From contig NZ_NTMG01000041.1 in assembly GCF_002487355.1 (NCBI RefSeq), positions 1-64,000 of the forward strand: a stretch of DNA of 64,000 nt, read 5' to 3'. Under the pieces are notes generated by a model. It was not told where the DNA came from. It saw only the letters and a program-made list of their open reading frames with translations, and searched no databases. Positions 1 to 8,287 of this stretch are shown here, one piece after another. A program made the translations under genes and the position numbers. This DNA is from Candidatus Methanoperedens sp. BLZ2 (GTDB taxonomy: Archaea > Halobacteriota > Methanosarcinia > Methanosarcinales > Methanoperedenaceae). Positions within the stretch are counted from its first letter, which is position 1. The number at the start of each line of letters is the position of its first letter.

Positions 1-9
1 AATGTAGAA

Positions 10-363
10 CTAGTGATTTTTTTTAAAAATAGGAAGTTTTGGGACAGCCTGTTCAATAAGTTTTAGATCATTTGTATCATGAACGATTTGTACTGATTTG
101 AATACTTCACGCATATAATTAAAAAATATATCTGCAAAATCATATCCACTTTTTTTTATATAGTCTCTAAGAGAATATGAGCTTACAATGTTCAACCTAT
201 CCTCAGCTATCATTTTTATTCCAACAAAAAATGTTTCTTCGTACACAGAAACACTTGTAATAAAAGAATCTGATGTTTCATTAAAAAATTTTCTTGTACC
301 TTCAGTCTTTTCAGTTTCTAATAAAAGACTGATGATAAAAGAAGTGTCTAAGAAGATGTCCAT
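10..363 (-). CDS. PIN-domain toxin, VapC-like (C-terminus apparently truncated)
   Basis: The N-terminus (MDIFLDTSFIISLL) has the first conserved PIN aspartate and an acidic residue follows near residue 43 (SVYEE), so it is probably a Mg-dependent RNase of a type II toxin-antitoxin pair. At 117 aa it is shorter than usual (about 130-140). The frame ends just after an eight-A run (minus strand), before the usual final Asp cluster, so a frameshift or truncation is likely. The start overlaps the end of the upstream antitoxin gene by 16 bases, the normal coupling. Family call from motifs; activity is doubtful. Confidence 0.7.
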   Translation of the reverse strand: MDIFLDTSFIISLLLETEKTEGTRKFFNETSDSFITSVSVYEETFFVGIKMIAEDRLNIVSSYSLRDYIKKSGYDFADIFFNYMREVFKSVQIVHDTNDLKLIEQAVPKLPIFKKNH

Positions 364-542
364 AATTCATTCCTTATTTTCATAATTTTATCGATTGTGA
401 TACGCTTTTTCAATTTAATAGGTTCAAAATCGATCTTTTTTTCTATTCTTACTTTGACTCTCTCCCCTTCTTTTACTTCAATCACTTTTCCAAGTGGTTT
501 AAATACACCACCTTCGTATATACATTCAAAAACTTCTGTCAT
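348..542 (-). CDS. DUF104/AF2212-like antitoxin
   Basis: A short protein beginning MTEVFECIYEGGVFKPLG and continuing with a Val/Glu/Lys-rich beta segment, the pattern of the AF2212-like (DUF104) antitoxin family. I prefer the ATG at 542 because GGTGA lies five bases upstream; an in-frame codon at 554 is also open. It overlaps the PIN toxin gene downstream, so the two form one translationally coupled toxin-antitoxin operon that sits immediately after a truncated ABC ATPase. Confidence 0.72.
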   Translation of the reverse strand: MTEVFECIYEGGVFKPLGKVIEVKEGERVKVRIEKKIDFEPIKLKKRITIDKIMKIRNELWTSS

Positions 543-575
543 TTTATTCACCATATTTTACTGCTTGAAAAATTT

Positions 576-1001
576 TTAAGCTTCATGTTCCTGAACCTCA
601 TTATTCGACATCCCCATGATGGCGCCGTAAAGCCGCACGTTGTCCTCTGCTGTTAGTTCCGGGTTGAAGCCAACGCCAAGTTCCAGGAAGGGAGCAATTT
701 TGCCGTTCACTTTTACGCTGCCTGAATCTGGAGTCAATACGCCTGCTATGATCTTCAGAAGGGTGCTTTTTCCGCTTCCGTTTTCGCCGATGATGCCCAG
801 GGTCTCGCCTTTTTTTACTGTGAAGCTGACGTCTTTTACTGCCCAGAATTCTTCGTAGGTTGAAGTGGTACCTTTTAGTGCGCCGGTGATGTGTTCTAAT
901 AGCTTTGTTTTCTTCTCGTGCGGAATGCGAAAGTGCTTGGAGACGTTCTGGACTATGATTGCGTCTTCAGATGGTTGTTTGGGGGTTTGGAGGTCGAACA
1001 T
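576..1001 (-). pseudogene. Truncated ABC ATPase of polysaccharide export (Wzt/TagH type)
   Basis: The 141 residues start MFDLQTPKQPSEDAIIVQNV and contain a perfect Walker A (GENGSGKST, about residues 73-81) and the region leading to FLELGVGFNPELTAEDNVRLYG, characteristic of Wzt-like ATPases that drive O-antigen or teichoic acid export. The frame then stops, so the ABC signature, Walker B and H-loop are missing; the intact family is at least 240 aa. It should pair with the ABC-2 permease at 2473-3234. A second decayed copy of the same segment lies at about 2105-2245. I consider it a non-functional remnant. Confidence 0.75.
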
Positions 1002-1055
1002 TGATGAGTTTAGTTTTTAATAAACAGAATACGTTAATAAATACCGATGCATTAA

Positions 1056-1085
1056 ATCTGCGTTTATCTGCGTTCATCTGCGGTT
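1056..1085. repeat. Three tandem 10-bp repeats (ATCTGCGTTT type)
   Basis: Three consecutive decamers, ATCTGCGTTT, ATCTGCGTTC and ATCTGCGGTT, lie in non-coding DNA between the ABC ATPase remnant and the second toxin gene. Similar short intergenic repeats are scattered in many prokaryotic genomes; no function is evident here. Confidence 0.6.
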
Positions 1086-1165
1086 TGGTTTTTTTCAGAA
1101 TGACCTATCATTATTCGATAACATAATGCATAAAGCTTATCTTTTATTTTCATGATGCTTTGGTT

Positions 1166-1291
1166 ATGTTTCCTTATATGTGGTGGTTGATCGGGATTTC
1201 CGCGAAGCGCCGGAAAATTATTGTATTTGCAATAGATTCGGTTTCGGTTGTTGCCCTGACATATGCGAAGCGCCAGATATTAATTCAATTA
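1166..1291 (+). pseudogene. Possible N-terminal remnant of a membrane polysaccharide-biosynthesis protein
   Basis: A 41-codon open frame encodes a short aromatic start, a basic patch (AKRRK) and a hydrophobic helix (IIVFAIDSVSVVALTYA). This resembles the first membrane segment of CapD/FlaA1-like nucleotide-sugar dehydratases, which would suit the glycan locus next door. It ends abruptly in AT-rich DNA. The similarity is weak and from memory of the family pattern; chance is possible. The rest of 1010-1325 shows no other gene. Confidence 0.25.
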
Positions 1292-1325
1292 TAATTATAG
1301 TTTTTGCCATGATTAATTCAATTTT

Positions 1326-1823
1326 TCAAGGCATCCACAAATTAAGAAAATCTACTCTTTCAAAATCAGAGTCGTTTGTTGCCATATATTCAATATTCTG
1401 GAGCTTGCAAGACGATAAATGGATTGCATCGGAAGATAATAAATTATACATTTTCATATTTTCCTCTACCATATCGATCTTAATTCCGTGTATTAACTGA
1501 AGATTTTTCATCGAAAGAATAGCTGTAACCTTACTTAGGTCCACTTCAGCAATTGCTTCGGGATTTGGTTTAATAAATCTTATGAAATCAACCGGTTGTA
1601 TGTTAAATTTATCACAAATTATAACACGAATAAAATTATGATACACTTCTGAAACAACAACTTCATTGATATAGCCGGTATATATTCCAGACTCGATTTT
1701 TATCAAAAAATCTTTCACAGAATCTCTATATCTCTTATGTCCAAGAAGGTGATAAGTAAATATATTACTATCAATAAAAACATCTGAATCTGGAGGTATT
1801 ATCTCCTGTTTCAAATTATTCAC
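1326..1823 (-). CDS. PIN-domain toxin, VapC-like
   Basis: 165 aa. DVFIDSNIFTYHLLG carries the first PIN aspartate, VVSEVYHN the conserved Glu, and the C-terminus has SSDAIHLSSCKLQNIEYMATNDSDFERV, the typical DA...ND.DF acidic pair. All expected catalytic acids are therefore present and the protein is probably an active ribonuclease toxin. It overlaps the upstream antitoxin gene by eight bases. The pair lies between two fragments of a broken ABC ATPase. Confidence 0.85.
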   Translation of the reverse strand: MNNLKQEIIPPDSDVFIDSNIFTYHLLGHKRYRDSVKDFLIKIESGIYTGYINEVVVSEVYHNFIRVIICDKFNIQPVDFIRFIKPNPEAIAEVDLSKVTAILSMKNLQLIHGIKIDMVEENMKMYNLLSSDAIHLSSCKLQNIEYMATNDSDFERVDFLNLWMP

Positions 1824-2022
1824 CAGATTCTGTCAATTCAATGGAACTATCTATTAATCCTTCATCCATTTCGCTTCCGGCTGTTCTCTCAACCAGTGAT
1901 TCTTTTTTTTTCTTCAGAACAACAAATAGTTCTTCATTTTCAGATAAACCAAGATTTATCGGACTATCTATCAATTCTAGATTTCTTCCATGAACCCTGG
2001 CTGATACAATTATTGCTGTCAT
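1816..2022 (-). CDS. Antitoxin partner of the PIN toxin
   Basis: A 68-aa protein starting MTAIIVSARVHGRNLELIDS with an acidic tail ending in LTESGE. The short beta-strand N-terminus followed by a charged tail fits small archaeal antitoxins encoded just upstream of PIN toxins. I chose the ATG at 2022, preceded by GGAG; an upstream in-frame start at 2037 is possible. The stop codon overlaps the toxin start. No specific antitoxin family is recognised. Confidence 0.65.
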   Translation of the reverse strand: MTAIIVSARVHGRNLELIDSPINLGLSENEELFVVLKKKKESLVERTAGSEMDEGLIDSSIELTESGE

Positions 2023-2104
2023 TAAATTTTTCTCCAAAATATGGTCTAATTAATCTATATATGCATACCCTTTATTTAAGAAATCCTATAATTCTATTAT
2101 GGTT

Positions 2105-2245
2105 GCCATAATGGCGCCGTAGACATTGTCCTCTGCTGCGAGTTCAGGGTTGAAGCCAATCCCAATTTCAAGGAACGGGCTATCCTACTGTTCATTTTGA
2201 CAGAACCTGAGTCGCGGGTGAGTACGCCTGCTATTCTTCTTCCCG
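2105..2245 (-). pseudogene. Second decayed fragment of the Wzt-like ABC ATPase
   Basis: On the plus strand this stretch closely matches 600-745, for instance the blocks around ATGGCGCCGTA, TGTCCTCTGCTG and GGGTTGAAGCCAA, but it has several indels and no open frame. It is therefore a divergent, broken copy of the internal part of the ATPase. The TA pair at 1326-2022 separates the two copies. A 16-bp AT palindrome (ATGATAATATTATCAT) follows at 2265-2280. Confidence 0.7.
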
Positions 2246-2370
2246 GTTTATGAATTGTTGAATCATGATAATATTATCATATTGCAACTATATATGGGTG
2301 TATCACTGCCTGGACACGATATCTGCCGCAGCGCTTCATTTAATGCAACCTGTAATCTTATGTTAAACTC

Positions 2371-2424
2371 CGCCATCGGCGGCGCGTCCACAGGGGTCTG
2401 GGGTTCGAAACCCCAGCGCCACTC
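2371..2424 (+). other. tRNA 3'-half remnant (Leu-like), possible attachment site
   Basis: The sequence contains a perfect T arm (stem TGGGG/CCCCA at 2398-2414, loop TTCGAAA) followed by a 7-nt acceptor-like strand GCGCCAC, and is preceded by a variable-arm-like segment (TCCACAGGGGTC). No matching 5' acceptor strand or D arm is found upstream, so it is not a complete gene. Such 3' tRNA pieces are typical scars of site-specific integration. It lies at the edge of the disrupted ABC/TA region. Confidence 0.4.
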
Positions 2425-2472
2425 TTGAAGGCTAAAAGACGTTTTCTACTGATGGCACGCTGCTCCGTCTGG

Positions 2473-3234
2473 TTACACCTCTTCTGCAAACCTGGGAGAC
2501 AGCTTTCGAAATAACCATGAACCGAAGACAAACATAATGATCCCGAACACCAGCACCAGGCCGAAATCAGTGAATCCTGGTAGTCTTCCATATAAAAGTG
2601 TATCCCTGTACATTTCGATCAACCTTGTGATGGGGTTCAGCATGTAATAAAGCTTGTATTCCTCAGGTATCAGTGAAATCGGGTAAACGATGGGAGACAG
2701 GAAAAAACCTATCTGCAGAAGGACTTCCCATATCTGGTTAATGTCCCTGTAATAGACGTAAAGAGAAGCAAGCGAAAGTGCGATGCCGTACACTATCAGA
2801 AAATACAGGACATGGAGAGCAGGGAACAGGAGGATTGTGGCCGAAAGACCCACGCCGAATATGAGTAGAAGGGGTATCAGCACGAGGAATTCAAGGAGAG
2901 AGCTGACCAGTGCGGACAGCACAACGCTGATTGTGAGTATCTCCCTGGGTATGTAGATTTTTGTAACAAGACTTGATCTTCCCACGATAGAGGACATAGC
3001 CATTGAGGTACCAAGGGCAAAAAATCTCCAGCCTGTCAGGCCAATGAGAATATACAGCGCAAAATGCTCCTGGTTATTGCGAAAGACGTTGTTGAAAACC
3101 AGATAAAGAACGAGCATCATCAAAAGAGGATTCAGCATAGACCAGACAAAACCAAGGGCTGAATTTGAATATTTTGTCTTGAGATCGCTTATCACGAGGT
3201 TTTTAATTAATTCTTTATATTCAAATATATACAT
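2473..3234 (-). CDS. ABC-2 type polysaccharide export permease (Wzm-like)
   Basis: 253 aa with an amphipathic N-terminus (FEYKELIKNLVISDLKTKY) and the hallmark SALGFVWSMLNPLLMMLVLYLVF of Wzm/TagG/RfbA-type permeases, followed by five or so further membrane segments. It would form the membrane channel exporting an undecaprenyl- or dolichol-linked glycan across the cytoplasmic membrane. It follows rmlA in the same direction, which suggests a rhamnose-containing glycan. Its expected ATPase, next in the operon, exists only as fragments, so the exporter may be defunct or use an ATPase encoded elsewhere. Confidence 0.85.
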   Translation of the reverse strand: MYIFEYKELIKNLVISDLKTKYSNSALGFVWSMLNPLLMMLVLYLVFNNVFRNNQEHFALYILIGLTGWRFFALGTSMAMSSIVGRSSLVTKIYIPREILTISVVLSALVSSLLEFLVLIPLLLIFGVGLSATILLFPALHVLYFLIVYGIALSLASLYVYYRDINQIWEVLLQIGFFLSPIVYPISLIPEEYKLYYMLNPITRLIEMYRDTLLYGRLPGFTDFGLVLVFGIIMFVFGSWLFRKLSPRFAEEV

Positions 3235-3274
3235 GATGATTCGGTATGTTCTATTGCCTTCGATTCAATAATCT

Positions 3275-3997
3275 TCATTCATTCGGGTTTTCTGATTTCA
3301 TTTTCCGCACAAGTTCACTCGCCCTGAACAGTGATTCGAACGTTCCTGCATCGCTCCAGAATCCATACAGCATGGAAAAATCCATCTTACCAAGGCGTAT
3401 GAACTCATTGTTCACATCCGTTATCTCAAGTTCTCCCCTGCCCGAAGGCTTCAGGGTGCGTATTATCTCAAATACACATGGATCGTAGATATATAATCCT
3501 GTAACAGCAAGATTTGATTTTGGCATTTTCGGCTTTTCCTCGATAGAAATGATCTTATTTCCTTTAATCTCGGCCACGCCAAACCGCTTGGCATCCGGGA
3601 CTTCTTTAAGGAATATCCTTGCCCCGGACTTGAAAGACTCTACTGCTTTATAGACCTTATCCTGGAATATATTATCACCCAGGATAACGGCCACATCTTC
3701 TTTATCCGCAAAATCCTCAGCAAGCCCCAGGGCTTGCGCAATACCCCCCGCCTGCTCCTGTATCTCAAAAGTAAAGTGCACGCCAAAATCGGCGCCTGAA
3801 CCCAGGAGTTCAAGAAAATGCCCTGCATGGCCGCGCCCTGAGACTATCATAATATCCTTGATACCCGCATCCATCAACGTCTGCAAGGGATAATATATCA
3901 TGGGTTTGTCATAAACAGGAAGCAAATGCTTATTTGTGACTTTTGTCAGAGGATAGAGGCGGGAACCTGTTCCTCCTGCAAGTATTATTCCTTTCAT
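3275..3997 (-). CDS. rmlA: Glucose-1-phosphate thymidylyltransferase
   Basis: 240 aa with the nucleotidyltransferase signature GGTGSRLYPLT (residues 8-18), KPMIYYPLQTLMDAGI and LGDNIF. It makes dTDP-glucose from glucose-1-phosphate and dTTP, the first step of dTDP-rhamnose synthesis in the cytoplasm. It is shorter than the bacterial housekeeping RmlA (about 290 aa), as is usual for the archaeal form. It overlaps rmlD by four bases, within rmlC-rmlB-rmlD-rmlA transcribed on the minus strand. Confidence 0.93.
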   Translation of the reverse strand: MKGIILAGGTGSRLYPLTKVTNKHLLPVYDKPMIYYPLQTLMDAGIKDIMIVSGRGHAGHFLELLGSGADFGVHFTFEIQEQAGGIAQALGLAEDFADKEDVAVILGDNIFQDKVYKAVESFKSGARIFLKEVPDAKRFGVAEIKGNKIISIEEKPKMPKSNLAVTGLYIYDPCVFEIIRTLKPSGRGELEITDVNNEFIRLGKMDFSMLYGFWSDAGTFESLFRASELVRKMKSENPNE

Positions 3998-4809
3998 GTT
4001 ACCTCAACAGTTTTTCGTTTATTTAAATAATCAGCAAGCGCATCTTTCCAGTGCCGCATCGGAGTTGTTTTTGTGTTCGTCAGGACCGAGTATTTAGGAC
4101 GCTTTGCCTTACGCGGGAATTCATCGCTGCTGCACGGCTTAACATTTGTTATTATCGCAGATGCGAATTCATACCATGAACATGCGCCTTCGTTTGTTAT
4201 ATGGTATATTCCGGGCGGATGTCCGATGATCTCTTCAGTTTTCCTGGCAAGGTCAGATGCATACGTCGGTTTACCGAACTGGTCATTTACTACTCTTACA
4301 GTATCCATCTGTCCGGACAATTTTATCATAGTATCAACAAAATTCTTACCATGTAACCCGAAAAGCCATGACGTCCTTATAATCCTGAAATCATCCGTTT
4401 TTTCAATTATATTTTTTTCACCCATTAGCTTGGAATGACCATAGACATTGATCGGACCGGATGCATCTGTTTCTAAATATTGCTTTTTGGAGCCATCAAA
4501 TATGTAATCCGTGCTGTAATGAATGAATTTTGCACCGGTGATAGAGCAGCCTTGCGCTATATATCCGGGAGCTTTGCCATTTACCTCAAAAGCCAATTCC
4601 TGATTATCTTCGCAGTCATCCACGGCAGTATACGCTGCAGCATTGATAACAACATCCGGTCCAGCCCTCGAAATGGAGTCGATGACCGCTTCTTTATCCC
4701 GGATATCAATATCACTATGCTTGAGTTTCACAGCATCAGGAAATACCTGACAGAGTTCCGTTCCCAGCATCCCGCCTGCGCCGAATATCATTGTTTTAAT
4801 TTTTCCCAC
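3994..4809 (-). CDS. rmlD: dTDP-4-dehydrorhamnose reductase
   Basis: Short-chain dehydrogenase with the N-terminal NAD(P)-binding motif FGAGGMLG, the catalytic YxxxK (VYGHSKLMGEK), and the RmlD-type blocks INAAAYTAVDDCED and RTSWLFG. It catalyses the last reduction to dTDP-L-rhamnose. Start is uncertain: the ATG at 4791 overlaps the rmlB stop as ATGA but shortens the first beta strand; the GTG at 4809 retains it and is preferred. Confidence 0.92.
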   Translation of the reverse strand: MGKIKTMIFGAGGMLGTELCQVFPDAVKLKHSDIDIRDKEAVIDSISRAGPDVVINAAAYTAVDDCEDNQELAFEVNGKAPGYIAQGCSITGAKFIHYSTDYIFDGSKKQYLETDASGPINVYGHSKLMGEKNIIEKTDDFRIIRTSWLFGLHGKNFVDTMIKLSGQMDTVRVVNDQFGKPTYASDLARKTEEIIGHPPGIYHITNEGACSWYEFASAIITNVKPCSSDEFPRKAKRPKYSVLTNTKTTPMRHWKDALADYLNKRKTVEVT

Positions 4810-5753
4810 CACCAGCGATTTTCGATGTACCATTTTACAGTATATGCCAGGGCTTCATCAAAGTCATGTTCGGGCTCCCATCCGAGCTTCGTGAGTTTTG
4901 AACAATCAAGCGAATATCGAAGGTCATGTCCGGGCCGGTCTTTAACATATTCGATCATAGATCCATCCGTTTTAAGCATCTCAAGGATCTTTTTTGTGAT
5001 CTCAATATTTGTTTTTTCAGCTCCTCCACCGATATTGTATATCTCCCCGGTACTGCCTTTGTGAAGAATAAAATCAACTGCTTTGCAGTGATCAAGAACA
5101 TATATCCAGTCGCGCACGTTTTTTCCGGTTCCATAGACCGGAATTTTCAGGTTTTCAAGCAAATTCGTTATAAATAGAGGTATAAGCTTTTCAGGATACT
5201 GGTATGGTCCGAAATTGTTGGTGCACCTGGTAATGATCACAGGCAGCTTATGGGTGATAAAGTAAGATTGGGCTAAAAGATCAGAACCTGCCTTACTTGA
5301 AGAATAAGGACTTGAAGGAGTCAGGATGTCAGTTTCCACAAACGAGCCCCTGGTTATGCTTCCGTATACCTCGTCAGTCGAGATATGAATAAATTTTCGT
5401 ATATTGTGTCTTAATGCAGCATCAAGTAGTGTAAACGTGCCAAGAACATTGGTTTTAACAAAAACAGATGCATCATCGATAGACCGGTCAACATGGCTCT
5501 CAGCAGCGAAATGCACCACATGGTCAACTTTTTCCATGAGCTCATTTACTACTTTTGAATCGCAGATATCACCGCGGATGAACGTATAGTTCGGGTTTTT
5601 TCCAATATCCTTGAGATTATCCGGATTTCCTGCATACGTTTGCTTATCAAGGTTTATGATCTCATACCCGGGATATTTTACAAGCATATGCCGGACAAAG
5701 TTGCTCCCGATAAAACCAAGACCGCCCGTTACAAGTAATTTCAATTTCCTCAC
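4788..5753 (-). CDS. rmlB: dTDP-glucose 4,6-dehydratase
   Basis: Extended short-chain dehydrogenase: VTGGLGFIGSNFVRH (NAD binding), HFAAESHVDRSI, STDEVYGS and YSSSKAGSD (catalytic Tyr/Lys), and NNFGPYQYPEKLIP. These are diagnostic RmlB blocks. It converts dTDP-glucose to the 4-keto-6-deoxy sugar. I chose the GTG at 5753, nine bases after the rmlC stop, because the reading frame upstream of it has no family similarity. It overlaps the start of rmlD. Confidence 0.95.
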   Translation of the reverse strand: MRKLKLLVTGGLGFIGSNFVRHMLVKYPGYEIINLDKQTYAGNPDNLKDIGKNPNYTFIRGDICDSKVVNELMEKVDHVVHFAAESHVDRSIDDASVFVKTNVLGTFTLLDAALRHNIRKFIHISTDEVYGSITRGSFVETDILTPSSPYSSSKAGSDLLAQSYFITHKLPVIITRCTNNFGPYQYPEKLIPLFITNLLENLKIPVYGTGKNVRDWIYVLDHCKAVDFILHKGSTGEIYNIGGGAEKTNIEITKKILEMLKTDGSMIEYVKDRPGHDLRYSLDCSKLTKLGWEPEHDFDEALAYTVKWYIENRWWWEKLKQ

Positions 5754-5761
5754 TCTCAAAT

Positions 5762-6235
5762 TCAACCGTGTTTTAATCCGGGTGCAAGTCCCCAATCGTA
5801 TGGGATTTCCTTAGAATCGGGAGGCAATCTGTATTCGTCAGGTTCTTCATAATTATAAGGCAGGGTGGGAATACTGAGGAAATATGCTGTTTGCGTGCCA
5901 ATGCCTTTGAATCCATGATATACACCCGGAGGAACGCTGATAAGTATCGGATTTTTTTCACCGGCGAACAATTCTATTAAATTCTTATATGTCGGTGACT
6001 CTTCCCTCCCATCATACAGGACGACTTTCATCATGCCATGTACACATGTGAAATTATCGGTCTGCTTCTTGTGATAATGCCAGCCTTTTACGACCCCGGG
6101 ATAAGCAGTAGTAATATAAACCTGCCCGAATTTGGTAAATATCTTATCGTCACACCTGAGGATTTCCATAAGCCAGCCCCGCTCATCAGGAATGACTTTC
6201 AGGTTTTTTATGACTACACCGTCAATGTTTTTCAT
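5762..6235 (-). CDS. rmlC: dTDP-4-dehydrorhamnose 3,5-epimerase family (RmlC-like cupin)
   Basis: 157 aa cupin with IPDERGWLMEILR, VVKGWHYHKKQTDNFTCVHG and SVPPGVYHGFKGIG. The histidines of WHYHKKQ and YHGF are the metal-free cupin active-site type of RmlC-like epimerases. It is shorter than classical RmlC (about 180 aa), as in the archaeal and FdtA-related forms, so ketosugar isomerase activity cannot be excluded. First gene of the rml operon; the divergent promoter region to the glycosyltransferase at 6353 is 117 bp. Confidence 0.87.
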   Translation of the reverse strand: MKNIDGVVIKNLKVIPDERGWLMEILRCDDKIFTKFGQVYITTAYPGVVKGWHYHKKQTDNFTCVHGMMKVVLYDGREESPTYKNLIELFAGEKNPILISVPPGVYHGFKGIGTQTAYFLSIPTLPYNYEEPDEYRLPPDSKEIPYDWGLAPGLKHG

Positions 6236-6352
6236 ATTTCCTATAATATCCTATCCAGATATAACTGTTTTATTGTATTCATTAAATAACTTTGCCAGAA
6301 GAATAAATAAAAGGCTTATACTATTATATTAGTTTTTCCATTATATGCTTCG

Positions 6353-7378
6353 ATGACTCCCAAACGAACTGTTATCGGAACTGTTTCCATAATCGTTCTC
6401 AACTGGAATGGAAAACAGTATCTTGAGACATGCCTTTCATCCCTGGTAAGACAAACTTATAAAAATATTGAGATCATATTTGTAGATAACGGTTCTTCTG
6501 ATGGGTCAATTGATTTTGTAAGAAATGAATTTCCAGGTGTCGTCATTTTAGGACATGCCGCTAATCTTGGCTTTGCGGAAGGCGTGAACAGCGGTATCAG
6601 GATTTCAGGGGGAGAATTCATAGCCACCATTAACAATGATGCCCAGGCAGATGATAACTGGATAAAAAGTCTTGTGGAGGTCATGGAATCCGATCCAGGC
6701 ATAGGGTGTTGTGGTTCAAAGATGCTGCGTTATTATGCAAGGAACATAATAGATTCAGCAGGCATCGTTATTTACCAGAATGGAAATGCATACGACAGGG
6801 GAAGAGAAGAAAAAGATACAGGGCAGTACGATATAATGGAAGAAATTTTTGGCCCCTGCGCCGGAGCAGCCCTGTACCGCAGGGAAATGCTTGATGAGAT
6901 CGGTCTCTTTGATAAAGAGTATTTTGCATATTTTGAGGATGTGGATATATCTTTCAGGATGCATCTTTCTGGTTGGAAATGTATTTTCGTGCCTGATGCT
7001 ATTGTATATCATATGCATTCCGCAACAGCCAAAAGTTCTTCACCATTTAAAATATTCTTTATCGAAAGGAACAAGCTCTGGAATATGTGGAAATATTTTC
7101 CGGTCAAGATGCTTCTTATCCAACTCCCATTCACGAATATTTATTATTTTAGATATTTAATATTATTTATAAAAGCATTCTTTGGAAAGACTCCGGAAAA
7201 GGAAGAACCTGTTTTAAATTACAGTTTCAGATCTATTTTATTTGCAGTATTCCGGGCAAAGTTGTCAGCGTATGCAAAACTTCCTCATATATTGAACCAG
7301 CGAATGAAATTACGATCAAATGGTGCAGATTTTTCCAGGCTCGATCGATGGATAATAAAAAGTCATGAGCGAATATGA
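6353..7378 (+). CDS. GT2 glycosyltransferase, rhamnosyltransferase-like
   Basis: 341 aa. The N-terminus VSIIVLNWNGKQYLETCLSSL, VDNGSSDGS and the divalent-metal motif TINNDAQAD identify a GT-A fold family 2 enzyme close to WbbL-type rhamnosyltransferases; FGPCAGAALYRREML and YFAYFEDVDISFR are typical acceptor-side blocks. It probably adds a sugar (rhamnose is plausible next to rml) to a surface glycan at the cytoplasmic membrane face. It is divergent from the rml operon; the C-terminus is basic and partly hydrophobic. Confidence 0.85.
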   Translation: MTPKRTVIGTVSIIVLNWNGKQYLETCLSSLVRQTYKNIEIIFVDNGSSDGSIDFVRNEFPGVVILGHAANLGFAEGVNSGIRISGGEFIATINNDAQADDNWIKSLVEVMESDPGIGCCGSKMLRYYARNIIDSAGIVIYQNGNAYDRGREEKDTGQYDIMEEIFGPCAGAALYRREMLDEIGLFDKEYFAYFEDVDISFRMHLSGWKCIFVPDAIVYHMHSATAKSSSPFKIFFIERNKLWNMWKYFPVKMLLIQLPFTNIYYFRYLILFIKAFFGKTPEKEEPVLNYSFRSILFAVFRAKLSAYAKLPHILNQRMKLRSNGADFSRLDRWIIKSHERI

Positions 7379-7382
7379 TGAT

Positions 7383-8279
7383 TCACTTTTTCCAGTAATA
7401 TGCATGCATGCTCAAATGTATCTTAATTGATCCGGGGATCCATTTATGGCGCAACCCAAAAAAAAATCCAGTGAATTTAGAAATGTCGTAGCATATTGCA
7501 TACGGTATTTTGATGAAATTTTCCCGCCCCACATATATTATTTCATCTATAAAATATCTGATCCCATTACTGAGAACTGCTGGTTTCATACGCATCTGGG
7601 AGAATGATACTCCTGAATCAAAATATCTCTTAAATACCTGTTTTAAGCTGTAATTATGGGAATGGAATACTGCTGCATCCGGGACATACTCTATTTTATA
7701 TCCAAGCTCATTTGCTCTTTTTGCCCAGTCATGATCTTCACTTATGATGAGTTCCTCGTTAAATTTTATATTTGTCCATACAGAACGTTTGATCGCAGAA
7801 TTTACGTTTGAGAAAAACGCATTCATATTGAAATCTTTTATTGAATACGGTTCATTTAAAATAGGAGGATAATTCCTTAGAATGAAAAATCGTTCCATAA
7901 GTGGTGTATTTTTATAAGGGATCTGTCTTCCAAAGGTCGCTGCAACATTTTCAATGGCAAGTCTACTTACGAGATTTCCAAGCCAGTTCTTATTTTCAGG
8001 GATTGCATCAGCAGAAAGATATACAATATAGTCTCCTGTAGCATATTCAGATGCAAGGTTCCGGGTCCTGCCATGTCCGAATTCACCTGGTGGTATTGTA
8101 TAAAATCTTACATCAAATCCGGATACCTTCTGTATCGTATCATCGCTTGACCCCGAATCAACAACAATGATCTCATAATCATTACGGATTTGTTGCGCCT
8201 GGATTTGTTGCAGGACTTTTCCGATAGTTGTACCATTGTTTTTTGTAAGGATGACAACTGATAATTTTATATTTTCCAT
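7383..8279 (-). CDS. GT2 glycosyltransferase
   Basis: 298 aa with VVILTKNNGTTIGKVLQQI, VDSGSSDDTI and YIVYLSADAIP, the last in the place of the DXD motif, and a downstream NEELIISEDHDWAKRANELGY that fits the ED motif of family 2 enzymes. Acceptor unknown. It is convergent with the GT2 at 6353 (their ends are five bases apart) and follows the GT2 at 8288-9433 on the same strand by nine bases, so the latter two are probably one transcript. Confidence 0.85.
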   Translation of the reverse strand: MENIKLSVVILTKNNGTTIGKVLQQIQAQQIRNDYEIIVVDSGSSDDTIQKVSGFDVRFYTIPPGEFGHGRTRNLASEYATGDYIVYLSADAIPENKNWLGNLVSRLAIENVAATFGRQIPYKNTPLMERFFILRNYPPILNEPYSIKDFNMNAFFSNVNSAIKRSVWTNIKFNEELIISEDHDWAKRANELGYKIEYVPDAAVFHSHNYSLKQVFKRYFDSGVSFSQMRMKPAVLSNGIRYFIDEIIYVGRENFIKIPYAICYDISKFTGFFFGLRHKWIPGSIKIHLSMHAYYWKK

Positions 8280-8287
8280 AAATTATA

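Noticed and set aside
1180-1500. 106-codon plus-strand frame
   Set aside because: Mostly antisense to the PIN toxin gene at 1326-1823, which has all catalytic acids.
2371-2424. Complete tRNA gene
   Set aside because: Only T arm, variable-arm-like part and 3' acceptor strand are present; no 5' half pairs with them.
2358-2591. 77-codon minus-strand frame across the tRNA-like sequence
   Set aside because: Overlaps the permease 3' end in another frame and its C-terminal part is translated tRNA-like sequence.
4480-5064. 194-codon open frame on the plus strand
   Set aside because: Antisense to rmlD/rmlB; no domain pattern.
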